Shown piece by piece: positions 43,636 through 56,634 of a stretch of 64,000 bases of DNA. Position 1 is the first letter of the stretch, and every line of letters begins with the position of its first letter. The position numbers and the translations under genes were made by a program. Source of the DNA: Megamerina dolium (taxonomy: Eukaryota > Arthropoda > Insecta > Diptera > Megamerinidae); NCBI GenBank assembly GCA_963854835.1, contig OY978530.1, forward strand, positions 24,337,937-24,401,936. Reading direction: 5' to 3'. A model generated the notes under the pieces. The model had not been told where the DNA came from and searched no databases. It saw only the letters and a list, made by a program, of their open reading frames with translations.

Positions 43636-45355
43636 GTGTCCGAAAATCTACTTTTCAGACTCCAGCCTCCAGACTACGAGATTCCATAAAATGGGTGAGA
43701 GTACGCTGCCTTATGGCATTCCTCTACTGACACTCCTTGAGAGGGAAGAGCCACCAAGCTCTGGGAGAATAGTTCTACTTAGTAGAATATATTCTATATA
43801 GTGTACCAGATGCTCCTCCAGCCCAAATCGCGTCAATGCTCCTGTGATGCCTCCTAACTCGATATTATTGAAAGCATATTCTATATATCGAAAGGTTGCC
43901 AACATATAGCGCTTGTGGTCCATAGGCTTTTCTATAGTATGTATTAAAGTGTGCATGGCTGCTTCTACTGACTTTCCCTTGGTGTAGGAGTGGTGGTACT
44001 CGGAGATGTGCCGCGGTTCAGTCATGTATCTGAGGTGGAAATCTATAAGCCTTTTTAATGTCTTTTGTAAAAAAGACGAGAGGCTTATGGGTCGGAAGTA
44101 GTTGGTATCGGTGTGGGTGCATTTTCCTGCTTTTAGAACAAAGACAACTCTCACAGCCACTGAAGATTATTATTAACTGCTCTATACTACATATACCTTT
44201 TTTCTACATTTTGTGGTTGAGCAGGAAGAATGACATCTGATCCTGGTGACTTGAATGCTTCGAATCCAGCGATCTCTCATTCGATTTTCTCTCTGGAGAT
44301 GAAATGAGTGTTTAATTTGGAAAAGTTGTCTTCGTGTTGTCTGACTGGAAAGTGTATGTCTGTAAGGCGGTCCATGTTCCATCAGACCTCTGTAGGGCAC
44401 TTTGTAACAATCTGGACACAGAGAGTACCTTCCTAAGCCTTGCAGCTTTGTAAACTCCCTCAATATATTCGCAGTAAGTTTTTCACGATTTCCGTTTTGC
44501 CTCCCTAAAGACTTTTTTGAATTTCTTTAGAGATTCTTTGTGCAGGTCCCAGTACAATTCCAACATGGACCTCTTTGCTTTGTTGAATAATTTTTTATTC
44601 TCTGTTCTTAGTCCGCCCAATTTTTTGTTCCACCATAGGGGTTTACGTTTTCCCCGTAGTTCCCGAATAGGGTATGCTAAGTTTGCGCCATTTTAATGGT
44701 TATGGTCAACTGACTTACTAGGAATTCTAACGTTTCCCCACTAATTATGTCTGAGTCTATTTCTTTATGTGACTGTTAACAATATTTCTGAAGATTTTCC
44801 AGTTCGTCCTTCGAATATTTCGGACGGTTGGAGGTTCTTTAAGACGCTCATCGAGCATTAATTCGATATACCTTTGGTCAGAAAATGAGGGTTCCTCTGA
44901 AACCCTACAATCCCTAATCCTATGTGTTATATTGGAGGAGGCAAGAGTAATGTCTAATACTGAGTTTCCTATGTTGCATACTAGTAAGTTAGTAGTGGCT
45001 AAGTAATCAAAAAGTGCTGCCATAAATATTGTGATGCGAGTTGGCTTCGCATCCGATGATCGTCGTTGGCTGCCTATGCATGGTTTCGGCAACACTCTTT
45101 GCAGATCTAATGGAGGGTCCGGATGATCGCGAGTCAAGTGACCTGAGGCGATTCAGTAGCATCTCCATTTAACTCGAGGGATATGACAGCTAGGACCTCG
45201 TTACTGAAATTTGAGAGCAAATATGCATTAAGTGGTTTCTGGACAAGGATAAAAGCACGTGGTCTATCTGCACACTTACTGTGAAACAATTTGTTATTTG
45301 GAAACCCTATTCCGCAGATGACATTGACCACCGTCCATGGCGGTGTTATCTCCAC
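43636..45355 (-). pseudogene. LOA-type ORF2 (endonuclease and RT), second copy, broken
   Basis: RT frame 43711-44160: VRVVFVLKAGK, YFRPISLSSFLQKTLKRLI, KGKSVEAAMHTLIHTIEKP, RYIEYAFNN (catalytic Asp replaced) and SVSRGMP. Further 5', PPWW-like linker traces near 44630, then endonuclease pieces in two frames at 44757-45355: LVCNIGNSVLDITLAS, SFSDQRYIEL (SDH changed to SDQ) and VVNVICG. Numerous shifts and lost catalytic residues mark it as old. Clearly related to, but diverged from, the tandem array. Confidence 0.75.
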
Positions 45356-45359
45356 TTTA

Positions 45360-46423
45360 ATAAGGCGAAAAAGTAGATCGGCTGACGCCTGACAGTGGTG
45401 GAGGTTGATTTCAAATGCACGAATAATTGTCCGCTACATTCGTCACCGCCTCCACCACCGCTGTCATTGAGGTCATCATCCGTGTCTCCTAGGAAGCTGT
45501 CCTTTTCCCATATCCTGCCGAAAGCCCCCGACAGATTTTAGATCTTTCGGTTCAGACCCCTCGCAGTCTCGGGAGCATTGGGTTGAGGGATCTTCTTCTT
45601 TTCGCCTGCTGTCGATAATTTCACCTCCACTTGCAGCAACTCTTTCGAGCTACCTTCGCTGTATTTGGCTTCAGCCAGTTTGTCGTTTTTGTACACTCTT
45701 AATGCCATGTGACCAAATCTGAAATCCACCTCACCACCAAAAGTTGCTAGGGACCCAAAAGACTCTCTGCTGCTCCTCTAATTTGACGATCTTCCAGTTG
45801 TGCGTGAGGAGCTCTGGATTTCACATCTTTATTATCTTGAGCATTCTTTACTAGTCTTTAGGATTCGCCGGAATCCAGGCCCTAGTCTGAGGTCTGCTGT
45901 GGATGGACTCCCTATGTACGATTTCCAACTTCGTACCTTTCCTGACATCCCCTATCCTGGATGAAGCAATGGAGAAGCGATCCATAGCCCCCTCGTTAGC
46001 ACAAGCCACCAGCTTGACATGCCCTTGATGACAATCGTAAATCCTGACCCTGACATAGGTCCTGGATTTCCCTCCACCACATCCAAGAAGATATTTGAGA
46101 GAAAATCCTCCACAATCTTCCAGTTTTATGGAGAGATCCTGCCGTCCGAATCTGAGCGGACGGCAGCACTACAATTCCCATTACTATAATTCCCTTTGCA
46201 GCATCAATATATGAGACGGCAGGTCTTATTCCAAAGCTGCAGCTTTTTTTCGGTTAAGGTCCATCCTCCTCGGTGGACCTTTCCCTCTTGACGGGCTGAA
46301 TCCTCGAGGTAGATCTCTTGTGCTCTTTGAGCTTTTGAGTTGCCCATGCAAGGGAATCCTTTTTTCTCGAAGACCTGTTTTCCTCTCGGATACTATTGAT
46401 CGTTTGGAGTACTCGCCTTCCAT
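45360..46423 (-). pseudogene. LOA-type ORF1 (DUF4780-like), second copy, broken
   Basis: Minus-strand pieces match the array ORF1 in order: LVACANEGA near 46020, SRPQTRAWIPANP near 45880, HNWKIVKLEEQQ near 45790, and HMALRVYKNDKLAE at 45640-45710. An acidic GDDD-rich extension follows (about 45420-45500). The N-terminal part (46226-46423) is basic (KRIPLHGQLKSSKSTRDL). Multiple frameshifts. Confidence 0.65.
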
Positions 46424-47110
46424 TCTGGCGCTCTTTGAAGCGGAGCTTCGACTATATCAATTATTTGCCTTCACTGCTCTTGCGTCGCCATGTTTGCCGT
46501 CGCATGACACCGCATGGGCTGGTGTTAGCAGTAGATGGTGCGGCGCTGACAGTACTGCGGCCAGGATTTTGCTCAACTCAGTAGGTCAGCTTGGAAGGAG
46601 AGTGGATTGTGGCAATGCCTTGGCTCAGCTTAACCTTGGCCTTGGCTACCTCCACAGAAGTAGTAGGCTGTGGCTTAGATGCCTCGCCCAACCCCGGCTT
46701 TTAGAGAGTTCCGGCCTCTGTTTGTGTGTTGCTTTTGTTTGTTCTGTACATTAATGTCCAACGAGTTGAAGAGAAAGGGAAAGTGCGGAGGGCGCCAGGT
46801 ATCCGGATACTCTGTTAGAGACTGAGCTATTTCTACTGGGCCTCCAGGCTGGCTGACTCTCTGCAGGGGTTGTGTAACACCTTAGTCCAGCCCAGGAAAT
46901 GGGGAATGACGGGAATTTAGGATAAAGAAGAACTACGAATAAGCACCTCTTTTCTATGGACAGGCACTGCCAATCGGTGTGCCACTATTTATGAGCAAAC
47001 TCATCTTCAAGGCTCACACATCCTTAGTTAACCACCCCATCCTTAAGGATTAGAGCAGTTATTAACGGTCAGCACCCACGGGGAGGGTTCAGAAGAGGAT
47101 TTCCGCTAAC
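46424..47110 (-). mobile_element. LOA-type 5' leader, second copy
   Basis: GGAGGGCGCCAGGTATCCGG and later GTCAGCACCCACGGGGAGGG match the leader of the tandem array (2945-3220). Homology is therefore present well upstream of ORF1. Confidence 0.6.
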
Positions 47111-47111
47111 C

Positions 47112-47345
47112 AAAAGTTGAGAGTACATTAAATACAATTGAGAGTAAGAGAGAGAGTTCTTAATACTTTTTTGGTTTTGTTTTTCAACCAAAAATAATAA
47201 AGTTCAGAGTACGTTATATGTAATTGAGAGGGATAAAACGTCTTATTACCTTTTGGTTTTGTTTTCAAACCAAAACTACTTAAAACATTAGAGGGAGAGC
47301 CCTTTCACGCTTTTTTGGTTTTAAATTAAAACCAAAAAGTATTAA
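47112..47345. repeat. Three ~80-90 bp tandem repeats with internal hairpins
   Basis: Units start near 47112, 47198 and 47281. Each contains TTTTTGGTTTT...AACCAAAA inverted arms and a GAGAG-rich segment. They sit at the 5' edge of the second LOA copy. Confidence 0.75.
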
Positions 47346-48540
47346 TGTTTTGGATTTAATGAACGTGCAAGAATATTTTATAGTTTCAAAATAACTACCC
47401 ATGGAAAAAGAAAATAAATTCAGGGGGCATAAAAATAATATTTTTTTGGGGTTAAAATCAAAAGCGTTCACATTCAATGCAAATTGGAATTAAAAGTATA
47501 TAAATAAACTGTATACTCATAACTCGCACCATTCATTCAATTTAATTTCAATAATTTTCAATCAATATCTCAATAAACAATTTATTAAAATACGAGTTTT
47601 AAAATATTTATAAAATAATAGATTATCATCAAATTGAGTGGAAATCATAGATATTATTAGAAGGCATTCGCAAAAGGAAACCATGGAACATTGATTGCCC
47701 AAAATAATGTTTTTATCTGGATAGTTATTGGTTGTAGTTATAGAGTAATTTCATCGTTTCATCGTTTCACCGTTCGTCTCATGGCGCTCAATGTAGTATG
47801 CGCCAACCAAAAGTGAATAGTAGAAAACAACCTACGATTTCCGATAAATCACTTATAACAACCCAAAACGTTAATTCGTTCCAAAAATACACGCTGCCCA
47901 TTATGTAAAGGCATACATCCCTTGCGACGATACACAGAGTTCTACAAGTACAGTTAACGAGAGAATACTATTTGTGCATCAGTACAGAATTTCCAGCAAC
48001 TGCTTAGCAACGAAAAGTACTGTTACAGAGTGTCACAACGAGTTTTCATGCCGTCTTAGTAGCAAGCATCACAATCCCCTCTTTCACAGAGCGCGGCATG
48101 ACCCGAAAGCAGCATCTAAGGATGAGTTTTATAAAAAACTACGAACTGCAGAACTACGAAATGTGCAAATGTATTCACAAAACGTAATATCTTTCGTAAA
48201 ACAATTCAACGGAATATTGACCTGTAAACATGACTCCACAAAAAGGTGAGATCAGCGAGAAAACTTGTATTACGAATTCTAGTGCATTCGAACCCGCCTA
48301 ATACTGTCGCCATCCTCCAGCCCAATGATCTGACACCGAATGGCTGTTATTAACAATATTTATGATAATTTTAATGTTGATTATAACATTGTACTAAGCA
48401 GTGCGCGCTAAAGTTGCTCACTTTCCTTCTTATTCTCATTTCCCCGCGGAAATTATAAATTACGTACAAGAATTTTATATATTGTGTTATAATATATAAA
48501 ATAAATAAAGCAGTTGTGGAAACTCCACAAAAACTATTTT
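47346..48540. other. No gene recognised (1.2 kb)
   Basis: AT-rich sequence. A frame at 47974-48249 has no recognisable domain. Could include the 5' part of the gypsy-type element that follows. Confidence 0.35.
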
Positions 48541-48542
48541 TA

Positions 48543-49690
48543 TTAAGTATTTTTTGTTACAAAAATGACCAATTTCAGCTCGCGCAGACATAAAGTGGTA
48601 TACGAAGGCAATCCGGTAGTGACACTGGTGCAACTAGCGTCGATCGAAGATGGTTTAATCGACGTTGTTCGGGTCAACTTAAAAACCTCGGCGGTAGCCT
48701 TTTCAATATAAAGTAGAGTTGAGGGGATCGAACTTAGTCTTTCGCAAAATTGCAAACGTAGTATACATCGTGCGTCATCAAAATCTCAACATGGTATAAG
48801 TTGGTACCACACACGTTTTGGAGAAAAGGCACAAAAGTGCAACTTGCCTTGCAACTTGCCTTGATCGAAGAGACCGACGACATTTTTTTTTCGACACAGG
48901 CGCAGCCCTTTCAATAATAACCGTCACCGCTACTAATCGCCCGCGTGTATTAAAATCAACACCGCAACTGTTCGCAGCAAATAACAGAAAAATAACCACA
49001 TTTGGACTTGTGCGACTCATCTTAGACCTTGAACTATGAAGACTATCAGAACAACATATAGATATATATAATGCCACTATTGTAGATGGGTTCACAAAAA
49101 TGAGAAGTCATAAAATATATGCCGTCAACATACAGCCAAGCGAAATAAAAACATAATACATCAATTCCAATTAGCCAATTTACTACGAGACTTCAGTGAC
49201 ATTACACAAATAAACAAGCCATTAACATTAACTGTAAATAATAACGTCAAGCAGATACAGAATGTCCACCAGTATTCGCAAAACCCTGGAGTCTGACACC
49301 GGATAAATATCAATCGGTTAAGGAAGAATTTCATTACCTAATGAAGATTGGTGCCTGTAGTATATCAAAGAGCTTTTATGCATCACCCTTACAAGTGGTA
49401 AGAAAATCCGACGTTACGTGGAGACCTTGTGGAGATTAGGGCTCTTAATGAACAAACGCTACCTGACAGATATCCTCTACCACACATTCTGGATTTCACG
49501 TGCTCCTTAGACGGTAAGAAGTTTTTCGAAAATTGATTTATATCGATGTTATTACCTAATATCTGTCGCTAACGACGATATACAGAAAACTGCTGTCGCT
49601 TTGAACTATTTGAATTCATGTGAATGCTCTTCGGTCTAGGTAATGCCGCGCAAACCTTTCAAAGGTATATGCATGTAGACTTACGAGAAC
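48543..49690 (+). pseudogene. Ty3/gypsy gag end, protease and RT, broken
   Basis: ISWYHTRFGEKAQKCNLPC near 48800 resembles the CHCC gag motif of CsRn1-type gypsy elements. Next comes the protease core FFFDTGAALSIIT (the usual DTGA) with PRVLKSTPQLFAAN. After about 150 bp of decay the RT begins: PPVFAKPWSLTPDKYQ, then YLMKIGACSISKSFYASPLQVVRK, TWRPCGDYRALN-like with shifts, LPDRYPLPHILDF and KTAVALN. At least five frameshifts or stops. The element stops near 49690 before the RT catalytic YVDD. Confidence 0.75.
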
Positions 49691-50440
49691 TTGGTTTTAT
49701 TTTTTTTCAGTAAAACTTCTTACAAGGCGGTGTCACATATGTAGTGTGAAATTTTTAAAGCTATTTTCGTTACATGAGTTGGAAGGAATATATAGCTTAG
49801 AGAAAGGGCGATTGAAAAAGAAAACAACATATGCACAGCGATAAAAAGCAGTAGATCATGATTCAATGGCTCATGGCAATAGATAGTGTGTCTGTTGAGA
49901 GAGAGAGACAGAGCAATCAACGAATAATATACGAATAATGACGATTAATTCGAGAGTATACAACACGTGCGCACAACGATATAAAAGCGCTAAAGTGTAC
50001 ATGCGCATGTACAAACAGCAGTCTCACATGTCTCACAGTCAGACACATACTGAAAATCAAGAATGATAGAAATACAGATTACGCCCTGTGACGCCATAGA
50101 CGAAGCAGTACGAATAGTAGGCAAATAAGAAGTGTCAAAATCCCATACAAAAGGTAACTTAAACTGCGAACGTTTACATTGTAAAATAAGCAATATTTAT
50201 TACTTTATTATAAAAAATATTAGAAGAAACAAGTAAATAAATATACCGCGAAAATATGCATGTAACCTAAAGTGACCAGAAGTTGTCTAAGTGGGAAAGC
50301 TATGGATTAAAATATATAAATAAAAGCGAAGTGGTTTGGTGTTTCCATTACAAGTTTTATTGTGCACGTATGTATTCATGTATAAATATTAAAAAAAAAT
50401 TAAATAATTATATCAATAATTTAAAAAAGAATTAATTTAG
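49691..50440. other. No gene; possible LTR-like promoter segment
   Basis: No protein was recognised. TATAAAAGCGC at about 49979, GA-rich runs and many ACATG/CACAT repeats suggest a promoter-bearing repeat, perhaps an LTR, but boundaries cannot be set. Confidence 0.3.
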
Positions 50441-50442
50441 AA

Positions 50443-51188
50443 TTAAAAAGGAAGAAAGGTTACTATTTTAGTGAATTTTCTTTCTTCCTTGTGAGCGGTT
50501 TCTTCAATTTCTTTATTTAGTTTTCTAATCTTGAAGAACATCTTCGCCCGGAAGAACAATTTCTTTACCTTAATATTACAATTATTACTAAAAGATTGCT
50601 CAATATGTTTTTGTACAAAATTATTTGTTATGAGCAACCCATTTCCATTAATTGCGTTAAAAATATTTTCAAGCGAATTCCATTTAAACACGAGTTCTTC
50701 GGTAGGTTTTGACAAACCTCAGGTGATTTACCCATGTATAACTTCAATCAGCGCCATCCTGAACCGCAATCACCGTGCTGGCATTGTCGTCAACTTTAAA
50801 ACAATCTAATCCGATCTCTGTTAATAAGTTAATTTAAACAGTTGAATATTTCCATACAATAACCAACGATTTTTTGTTACCATTAACTGCAATTTCCGAA
50901 CTTTGTTGCTTTGCAAATAAAATAATTAAATTTTACTCATTCCATATTTCTTGAAGTTTATAAAACATAATCTATAAAATGGTCCTTGCAAATCACATTA
51001 TTTTTGTGGCTGAAAGGACTTAAGCGCCGGCAGAAACTAATCCACTTTTTTGCCACATCACACGGAAAGGTAAAATAGTTCTTTAATAACGATTTGTCGC
51101 AACTATCGCCATTGCACACTTCATTTATAAAAATCACCTTTTTTTCAATTAAAATTGTTTTAGGTAACCGCGTATTATACAAATGCAA
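50443..51188 (-). pseudogene. THAP-domain (P-element-like) transposase remnant
   Basis: Frame 50958-51188 holds C-x4-C...YFTFP...KKWISFC...CKDHF, the C2CH pattern plus the conserved Pro and Trp of a THAP zinc finger, the DNA-binding head of P-type transposases. Further on, frame 50443-50715 (LVFKWNSLENIFNAINGNG...FFKIRKLNKEI) resembles the C-terminal part of such proteins (ending in a RIR/KIRKLNK motif). The catalytic middle is lacking. Could alternatively be a fragment of a host THAP gene. Confidence 0.55.
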
Positions 51189-52508
51189 AATTTATGAAAA
51201 CTTATTTGCCCTTTTCGGTTAATTTTCATTTCGTTTATGACGTCAACATACGAACAGTCGACTGTCAAACTATAACCAAAAGCGATAACTGTTCACTCAG
51301 GGCGCAATTTGTATTTCTATAATTTTTGACTGAAAATGTTATTGTTTTCGTGTTATTACGTGCTCGCATCTACATGGGAGACACATTCAATGTTGCCAGG
51401 CTTCTAAAATAATAAAGCTAGATCGGTCAAATAAAAACGCTAAATAAGCTACAGTTCAAAAAAAAAAAAAAAGGGTAAAGGACTGCCTTTTCAACATTTC
51501 AGTTTATATTTTATTTTTAACATTTAACAATCGAAGCATACATTACGTACAAATATATGAGAAAATACTTTCATAAAACTATAAATTAATATATATTATT
51601 ACAAACATCAAATCAAGCGCTTTCGTTTAACAACTAAATAACATGTGAATTTCGAAGAGGACTACCTAAACATGCTTTGGCATATATTGTAAACGAAATG
51701 AGAACAAATTTTATGATTTCCTGACTTGGTTAATTATACTATATATTTTTCTTTTCAATTTGTTTTGTCATTTTCTCTCGCAGCTGAAGTATTATGACGT
51801 TACATCTAGGAAAATCTTCTATGATGGTCGCAATCTTCTTTTATGTTTTTGCTTTTGTCTTAGTCCGCATTGAGACACAAAAACAATAGCACGAAAAACA
51901 TTTCCAATTAACTTTTGATGGTTCGTTCGCGTTTACATGGGAGAAATGTTTCTCGGCGACTCCATTGTATTTATGTTTGACCTAATGTTTGACATTTTTA
52001 GAGGTAAATGAAATTGTGGTGGATTCTAAAATTTAGTGGTCGATTTTAATGAAGTAAAAGATAATGATATTTATGAAGTTGTTTTTTGTTATTAACTAAA
52101 ATGTGTATTGTTTCACATTTATTATTAATGTATAAAAATAAATATTTATTTCACGTTTCATTGTTACACATGTTAAAACATTTAAAAAATCGCTTATCAA
52201 AATTATATCACAAATGTATGTACTTACATGATTTTAGGAACATATTTAGGAACATATTTATATACCTACACAGTTAACTTAAAATATAAATTTATAGCAG
52301 CATTTAAAATACAGAGATCAATCATTTCATAAAAAAAACTAAATCACATGAACTAATCTATGTATTGCAAGTTAAAGTTATGGGAACAAAATGCCAGTCA
52401 ATAATTTTAAAATTCTTTTGGTGGCTCAAATATTTTACTATTTTCACATATTTCTTTTATTAAAATGTGATTAGCACATTCATAATGGATCATGAAATTA
52501 CAAAAGAA
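51189..52508. other. No gene recognised (1.3 kb)
   Basis: AT-rich sequence with a poly-A run at about 51460. The frame at 52086-52277 looks accidental. Confidence 0.4.
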
Positions 52509-52509
52509 A

Positions 52510-52591
<82 letters not shown>
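52509..52591. repeat. (TA)n microsatellite at an RTE 3' end
   Basis: About 80 bp of TA directly joined to the end of an RTE-clade element (GGCCACATAAGTAA on the minus strand), so it could be the expanded tail of that element. Confidence 0.9.
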
Positions 52592-52593
<2 letters not shown>

Positions 52594-53880
52594 CTTATGT
52601 GGCCATAACAACCGAATATCGATTTAGGCCGAAAATAACATGCTTCGCCAGCCATCTCTGTTCTTCGCTAGCTGGCGCCAGTTAGAAATTCCAAGCGCCG
52701 TCAGGTTCTCCAGTACTTCGTCTTTCCACCGGAGGTTTGGTCTTCCTCTTCTGCGTCGTCCTCCAGCGGGTTCCGAATATAACACCTTCTTAGCTGGAAC
52801 GTGTTCTTCCATTCGCTCGACATGACCTAGCCAGCGCAGCCGCTGGATTTTGATGTGCTTTACTATGTCAATATCTGCATACAGCTCGAACAGCTCATGG
52901 TTTTACCTTATTCGGTACTCGCCACAACGCAAACAGGTCCAAAGATCTTGCGTAGGACTTTTCTCTCGAAAACTCCAAGCATTCGCTCATCCGAGGTGGA
53001 AATTGTCCAGGCTTCAGCGCCATATGTTAGGACAGGCATAATGAGAGACTTGTAGAGTGTAGTTTTCGTTCTTCTAGAGAGGGCTCGACTTCTCAATTGC
53101 TTACTCAGCCCAAAGTAACACCTGTTAGCAAGAGTTATCCTACGCATGATCTCCAAGCTGACGTCATTACTGCTGTTAATGCTGGTGCCAAGATAGACAA
53201 AGTCCCTTACTACTTCAAAAGCGTAGTTGTTAACAGTGACGTGCTGTCCAAGACGCCGGGACTCTTTGTTTGTTGGCACTAGATACTTCGTCTTGCCCTC
53301 GTTCACCGTGAGACCCATCCGACGCGACTCTCTTTCCAACTCTGAGAATGCTGCACTGACTGCTCGCGTGTTCATGCCGATTATGTCAATATCGTCGGCA
53401 TACGCTAACAGCATGACACTTTTGTTGAAGATAGTGCCATTATGTTGTAGATCAGCAGCTTGTATTATTTTCTCCATAATAAGATTGAAGAAGTCGCACG
53501 ATAACGAATCACCTTGTCTGAAACCCCGTTCGGTATTAAACGGTGCGGAGAGGTCCTTCCCAATTTTCACTGCACAACGGGAGTTATGCAGTGTCATTCC
53601 AAAAAGTCGAATGAGCTTTGCAGGAATACCGAACTCAGACATTGTTGCGTACAGGTAATCCCTTACCAGACTGTCGAAAGCGGCTTTATAATCAACAAAT
53701 ATGTGGTGTGTGTCGATCTGTTTTTCTTGGGTCTTCTCCAGGATTTGGCGCAGTGTGAAAATCTGGTCGATGGTGGATTTACCAGGTCTGAAGCCACACT
53801 GATAAAGTCCAATCAGGTTGCATAGGCTTCAACCTTTCACACAGTACGCTCGATAGAACCTTATATGCGATACTCAGGAG
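52592..53880 (-). pseudogene. RTE-clade LINE reverse transcriptase, copy 2
   Basis: Frame 52908-53642 gives the palm: GFRQGDSLSCDFFN, LLAYADDIDIIGM (intact YADD) and RMGLTVNEGKTKYL, then the thumb (DFVYLGTSINSSND, YKSLIMPVLTYGAEAWT). Upstream pieces to 53880 give FVDYKAAFDS (catalytic Asp) and ANYRGISLLSIAYKVLSS. C-terminal frame 52624-52812 includes GRRRRGRPNLRWKDEVLENL and ends normally. A 3' region of about 30 bp leads to the TA tract. Two or three frameshifts separate the pieces. Confidence 0.85.
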
Positions 53881-54990
53881 ACTTATTCCACGGTAGTTGG
53901 CCCCATCAAGTGGGGGAGTGTTCTGCATAAGCAGATCCGATAGTCGAGTGGAAAATGCCTCTGCTGTCTCTGGTGATCGCAATTTACTGACGTCGAGCTT
54001 TCTCTGTGTGGGACTTCTCTTGTTATTTGCGACACATAAGCGTGTGCGCACCTTAGCTGCAACAAGGTAGTGATCCGAGTCGATGTTGGCACCACGGATC
54101 GATTTCAAGTCCATCACACTGGAAGCATGCCTTCCGTCAATCACCACATGATCAATTTGGTTTCTTGTTCTTTGATCTGGAGACAGCCATGTCGCTTTGT
54201 GGATGTCGAGATGCTGGAATCTGGTACCACCAATTACCATGTTTCGTGCTGCGGCGAAGTCGATCAGCCTCATTCCGTTATCGGAGGTGTTCTGGTGGAG
54301 GCTGAATTTTCCGACAGTTGGACCAAAGATACCTTCCTTACCCACCCTGGCATTAAAGTCGCCAAGCACGATTTTGATATCGTGGCGGGGCAGCGGTCAT
54401 AAGCTTCTTCGAGGCGCTGAAAGAAGCTCTCCTTGGTCACATTGTCCTTCTCATCCGTCGGAGCGTGGGCACATATAAGGCTGATGTTGAAAAATTTTGC
54501 CTTAATGCGGATTGTGGCCAGCCGTTCGTTCACAGGCGTGAACTGTGAGACAAGATGTCGTAGTCTCTTGCTGACCAAAAATCCACATCCTTATTCGTGC
54601 CTTTCAGCATGGCAACTGTAGTAGATGTCACAGGACGCTCTTTTGGAGCAGCCCTGTCCTGTCCATCGCATTTCCTGGAGAGCGGTGATGTCAGCTCTGT
54701 ATTTTTTCGAGGACATCAACCAGCTGGATAGAGGCACCCTCCCTATAAAGGGACCGGACATTCCAGGTGCACATCCGTAAATCGTTGTTCTTTTTTCGTT
54801 TGCGGGGGTCATTCACAAAAGCGGTAGTCCTTATCCGAGGCTTTTTTTTTCATTGGGGGGGCGGGTCCCAAACCCAACGCACAACCTCTAACCGAGGAGA
54901 TTTTCGCCAGTCACTTCAGCCGCCTCCCAGCGGGTGTCAGGAAGACGTTGCCCGGTGGTCGCCACATGGAGGGCCCCCATTAATAATAAT
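53881..54990 (-). pseudogene. RTE-clade LINE endonuclease and 5' end, copy 2
   Basis: Frames 54591-54812, 54270-54578 and 53779-54369 carry the APE-type endonuclease: ADITALQEMRWTG, FNISLICAHAPTDEKD, VMLGDFNARVG (GDFNA), NQIDHVVIDGRH and SDHYLVAAKVRTR. The linker to the RT is deleted: SDLLMQNTPP passes straight into ANYRGIS. The part above 54812 is leader DNA. With its RT this is the most complete RTE copy here (about 2.4 kb of a typical 3-3.5 kb). Confidence 0.8.
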
Positions 54991-55188
54991 GAAAGCGCCG
55001 TCACATAGTAAGCAGAGCAAGCTATATGACTACCCCTCATTAACAAATAAAGGTATCATCACATAACGCTCAGATCAAACTACATGACAGCCAGTGAGTT
55101 GACTTGCGATGAGTTCAACAAGGATTGCGCTAGCCCCACCCGGTTGAGGCAGTTAGACACGTTACCTTGCGAAAACACCACCACCATA

Positions 55189-55612
<424 letters not shown>

Positions 55613-55837
55613 AAGGACAAAGCGTGTCTTACCTGAAACAAAAACTTCTCTCCCCTCCCTATGTGTCCCTCACTCACAAACAAAATGTAATTCATGCAAA
55701 TGTTTTTGTGTCTAAAACAGGACCAATATATATAAATTTAAGTGTGTGATCTGAAACTTTACACAAACTCTTCAGGTTTGGGTATCCTTAAACCACTTAA
55801 ATTTCAGAAAGTCAACGAAATTGAGTCATATCCAAAT

Positions 55838-56073
55838 TTCACAACCTTGCTCATCGCGGGAAAAGACATACTGCGCGGCTGATGAAACAATATTTCGTAT
55901 GGCAGAACATGGATTCGAACATTGGTAAATTTGTATCGCATTGCGTACCATGTCAACGCTCATAAGTGGGCAGGCACGTAGTTTCACCAATGGAGAAATA
56001 CAAATTATAATGTGAACGATACGATTACAATAACATCGACCCCATCGGTCCACTTCTACCACCTATTGCTTAA
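55838..56073 (+). pseudogene. Ty3/gypsy integrase N-terminal fragment
   Basis: The plus strand reads HNLAHRGKRHTARLMKQYFV, then WQNMDSNIGKFVSHCVPCQR, the HHCC zinc-binding domain of gypsy integrase. After a stop it continues VSPMEKYKL and YDYNNIDPIGPL, where the first core Asp is expected. It is on the same strand and in the right order relative to the protease-RT piece at 48.5-49.7 kb, so both may come from one element split by later insertions. Ends where an RTE fragment begins. Confidence 0.65.
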
Positions 56074-56087
56074 ACATTCTTCTTCTT

Positions 56088-56628
56088 CTTCTTACGTGGC
56101 CATAACAATCTATGATCGATTTAGACCGAACATATAATGCGGTGCCAGTCTTCTCTGTTCTTCGCTTGCTGGCGCTAATTGGATCTTCCAAGCTCCGCCA
56201 GGTTACCCAACACTTAATTATATACCCTATTCGCTGGAGCGTCTTCTTCCATTCGCTCGACATGACCCAGCCAGCACAGCCGCTGGATTTTGATTCCTCT
56301 GACTATGTCAATGTCAGGGTACAGCTCATGCTGCTCATCGTTGTACCTCATTCGGTACTCGCCATCGACGCAAATGAGTCCGAAGATCATAAGCAGAACT
56401 CTTCTCTCGAAAACTCCAAGCATCCTCTCATCCGTGGTGGAAATTGTCCGTGCTTCTGTGCCATATGTTAGAAGAGGAATAATGAGGGACTTGTAGAGTG
56501 TGATTTCCAAGACGCCGGGACTCTTTGTTTGTAGACACTACGTACTTCGTCGTGCCCTCGTTCGCCGTAAGAGTTATTCGACGTGACTCTCGTTCCAATT
56601 CAGAGAACGCTGGACTGACTGCTCAAAA
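56088..56628 (-). pseudogene. RTE-clade LINE fragment, copy 3
   Basis: Frames 56214-56510 and 56063-56263 encode YKSLIIPLLTYGTEA, DERMLGVFERRVLLMIFG and RLCWLGHVERMEEDAPAN. The 3' end GGCCACGTAAG is followed by a (AAG)n tail (minus strand), unlike the TA tails of copies 2 and 4. Closer to copy 1 than to copy 2 (VFERRVLLMIFG shared). Cut on the right by a mariner relic. Confidence 0.75.
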
Positions 56629-56634
56629 CCAAAA

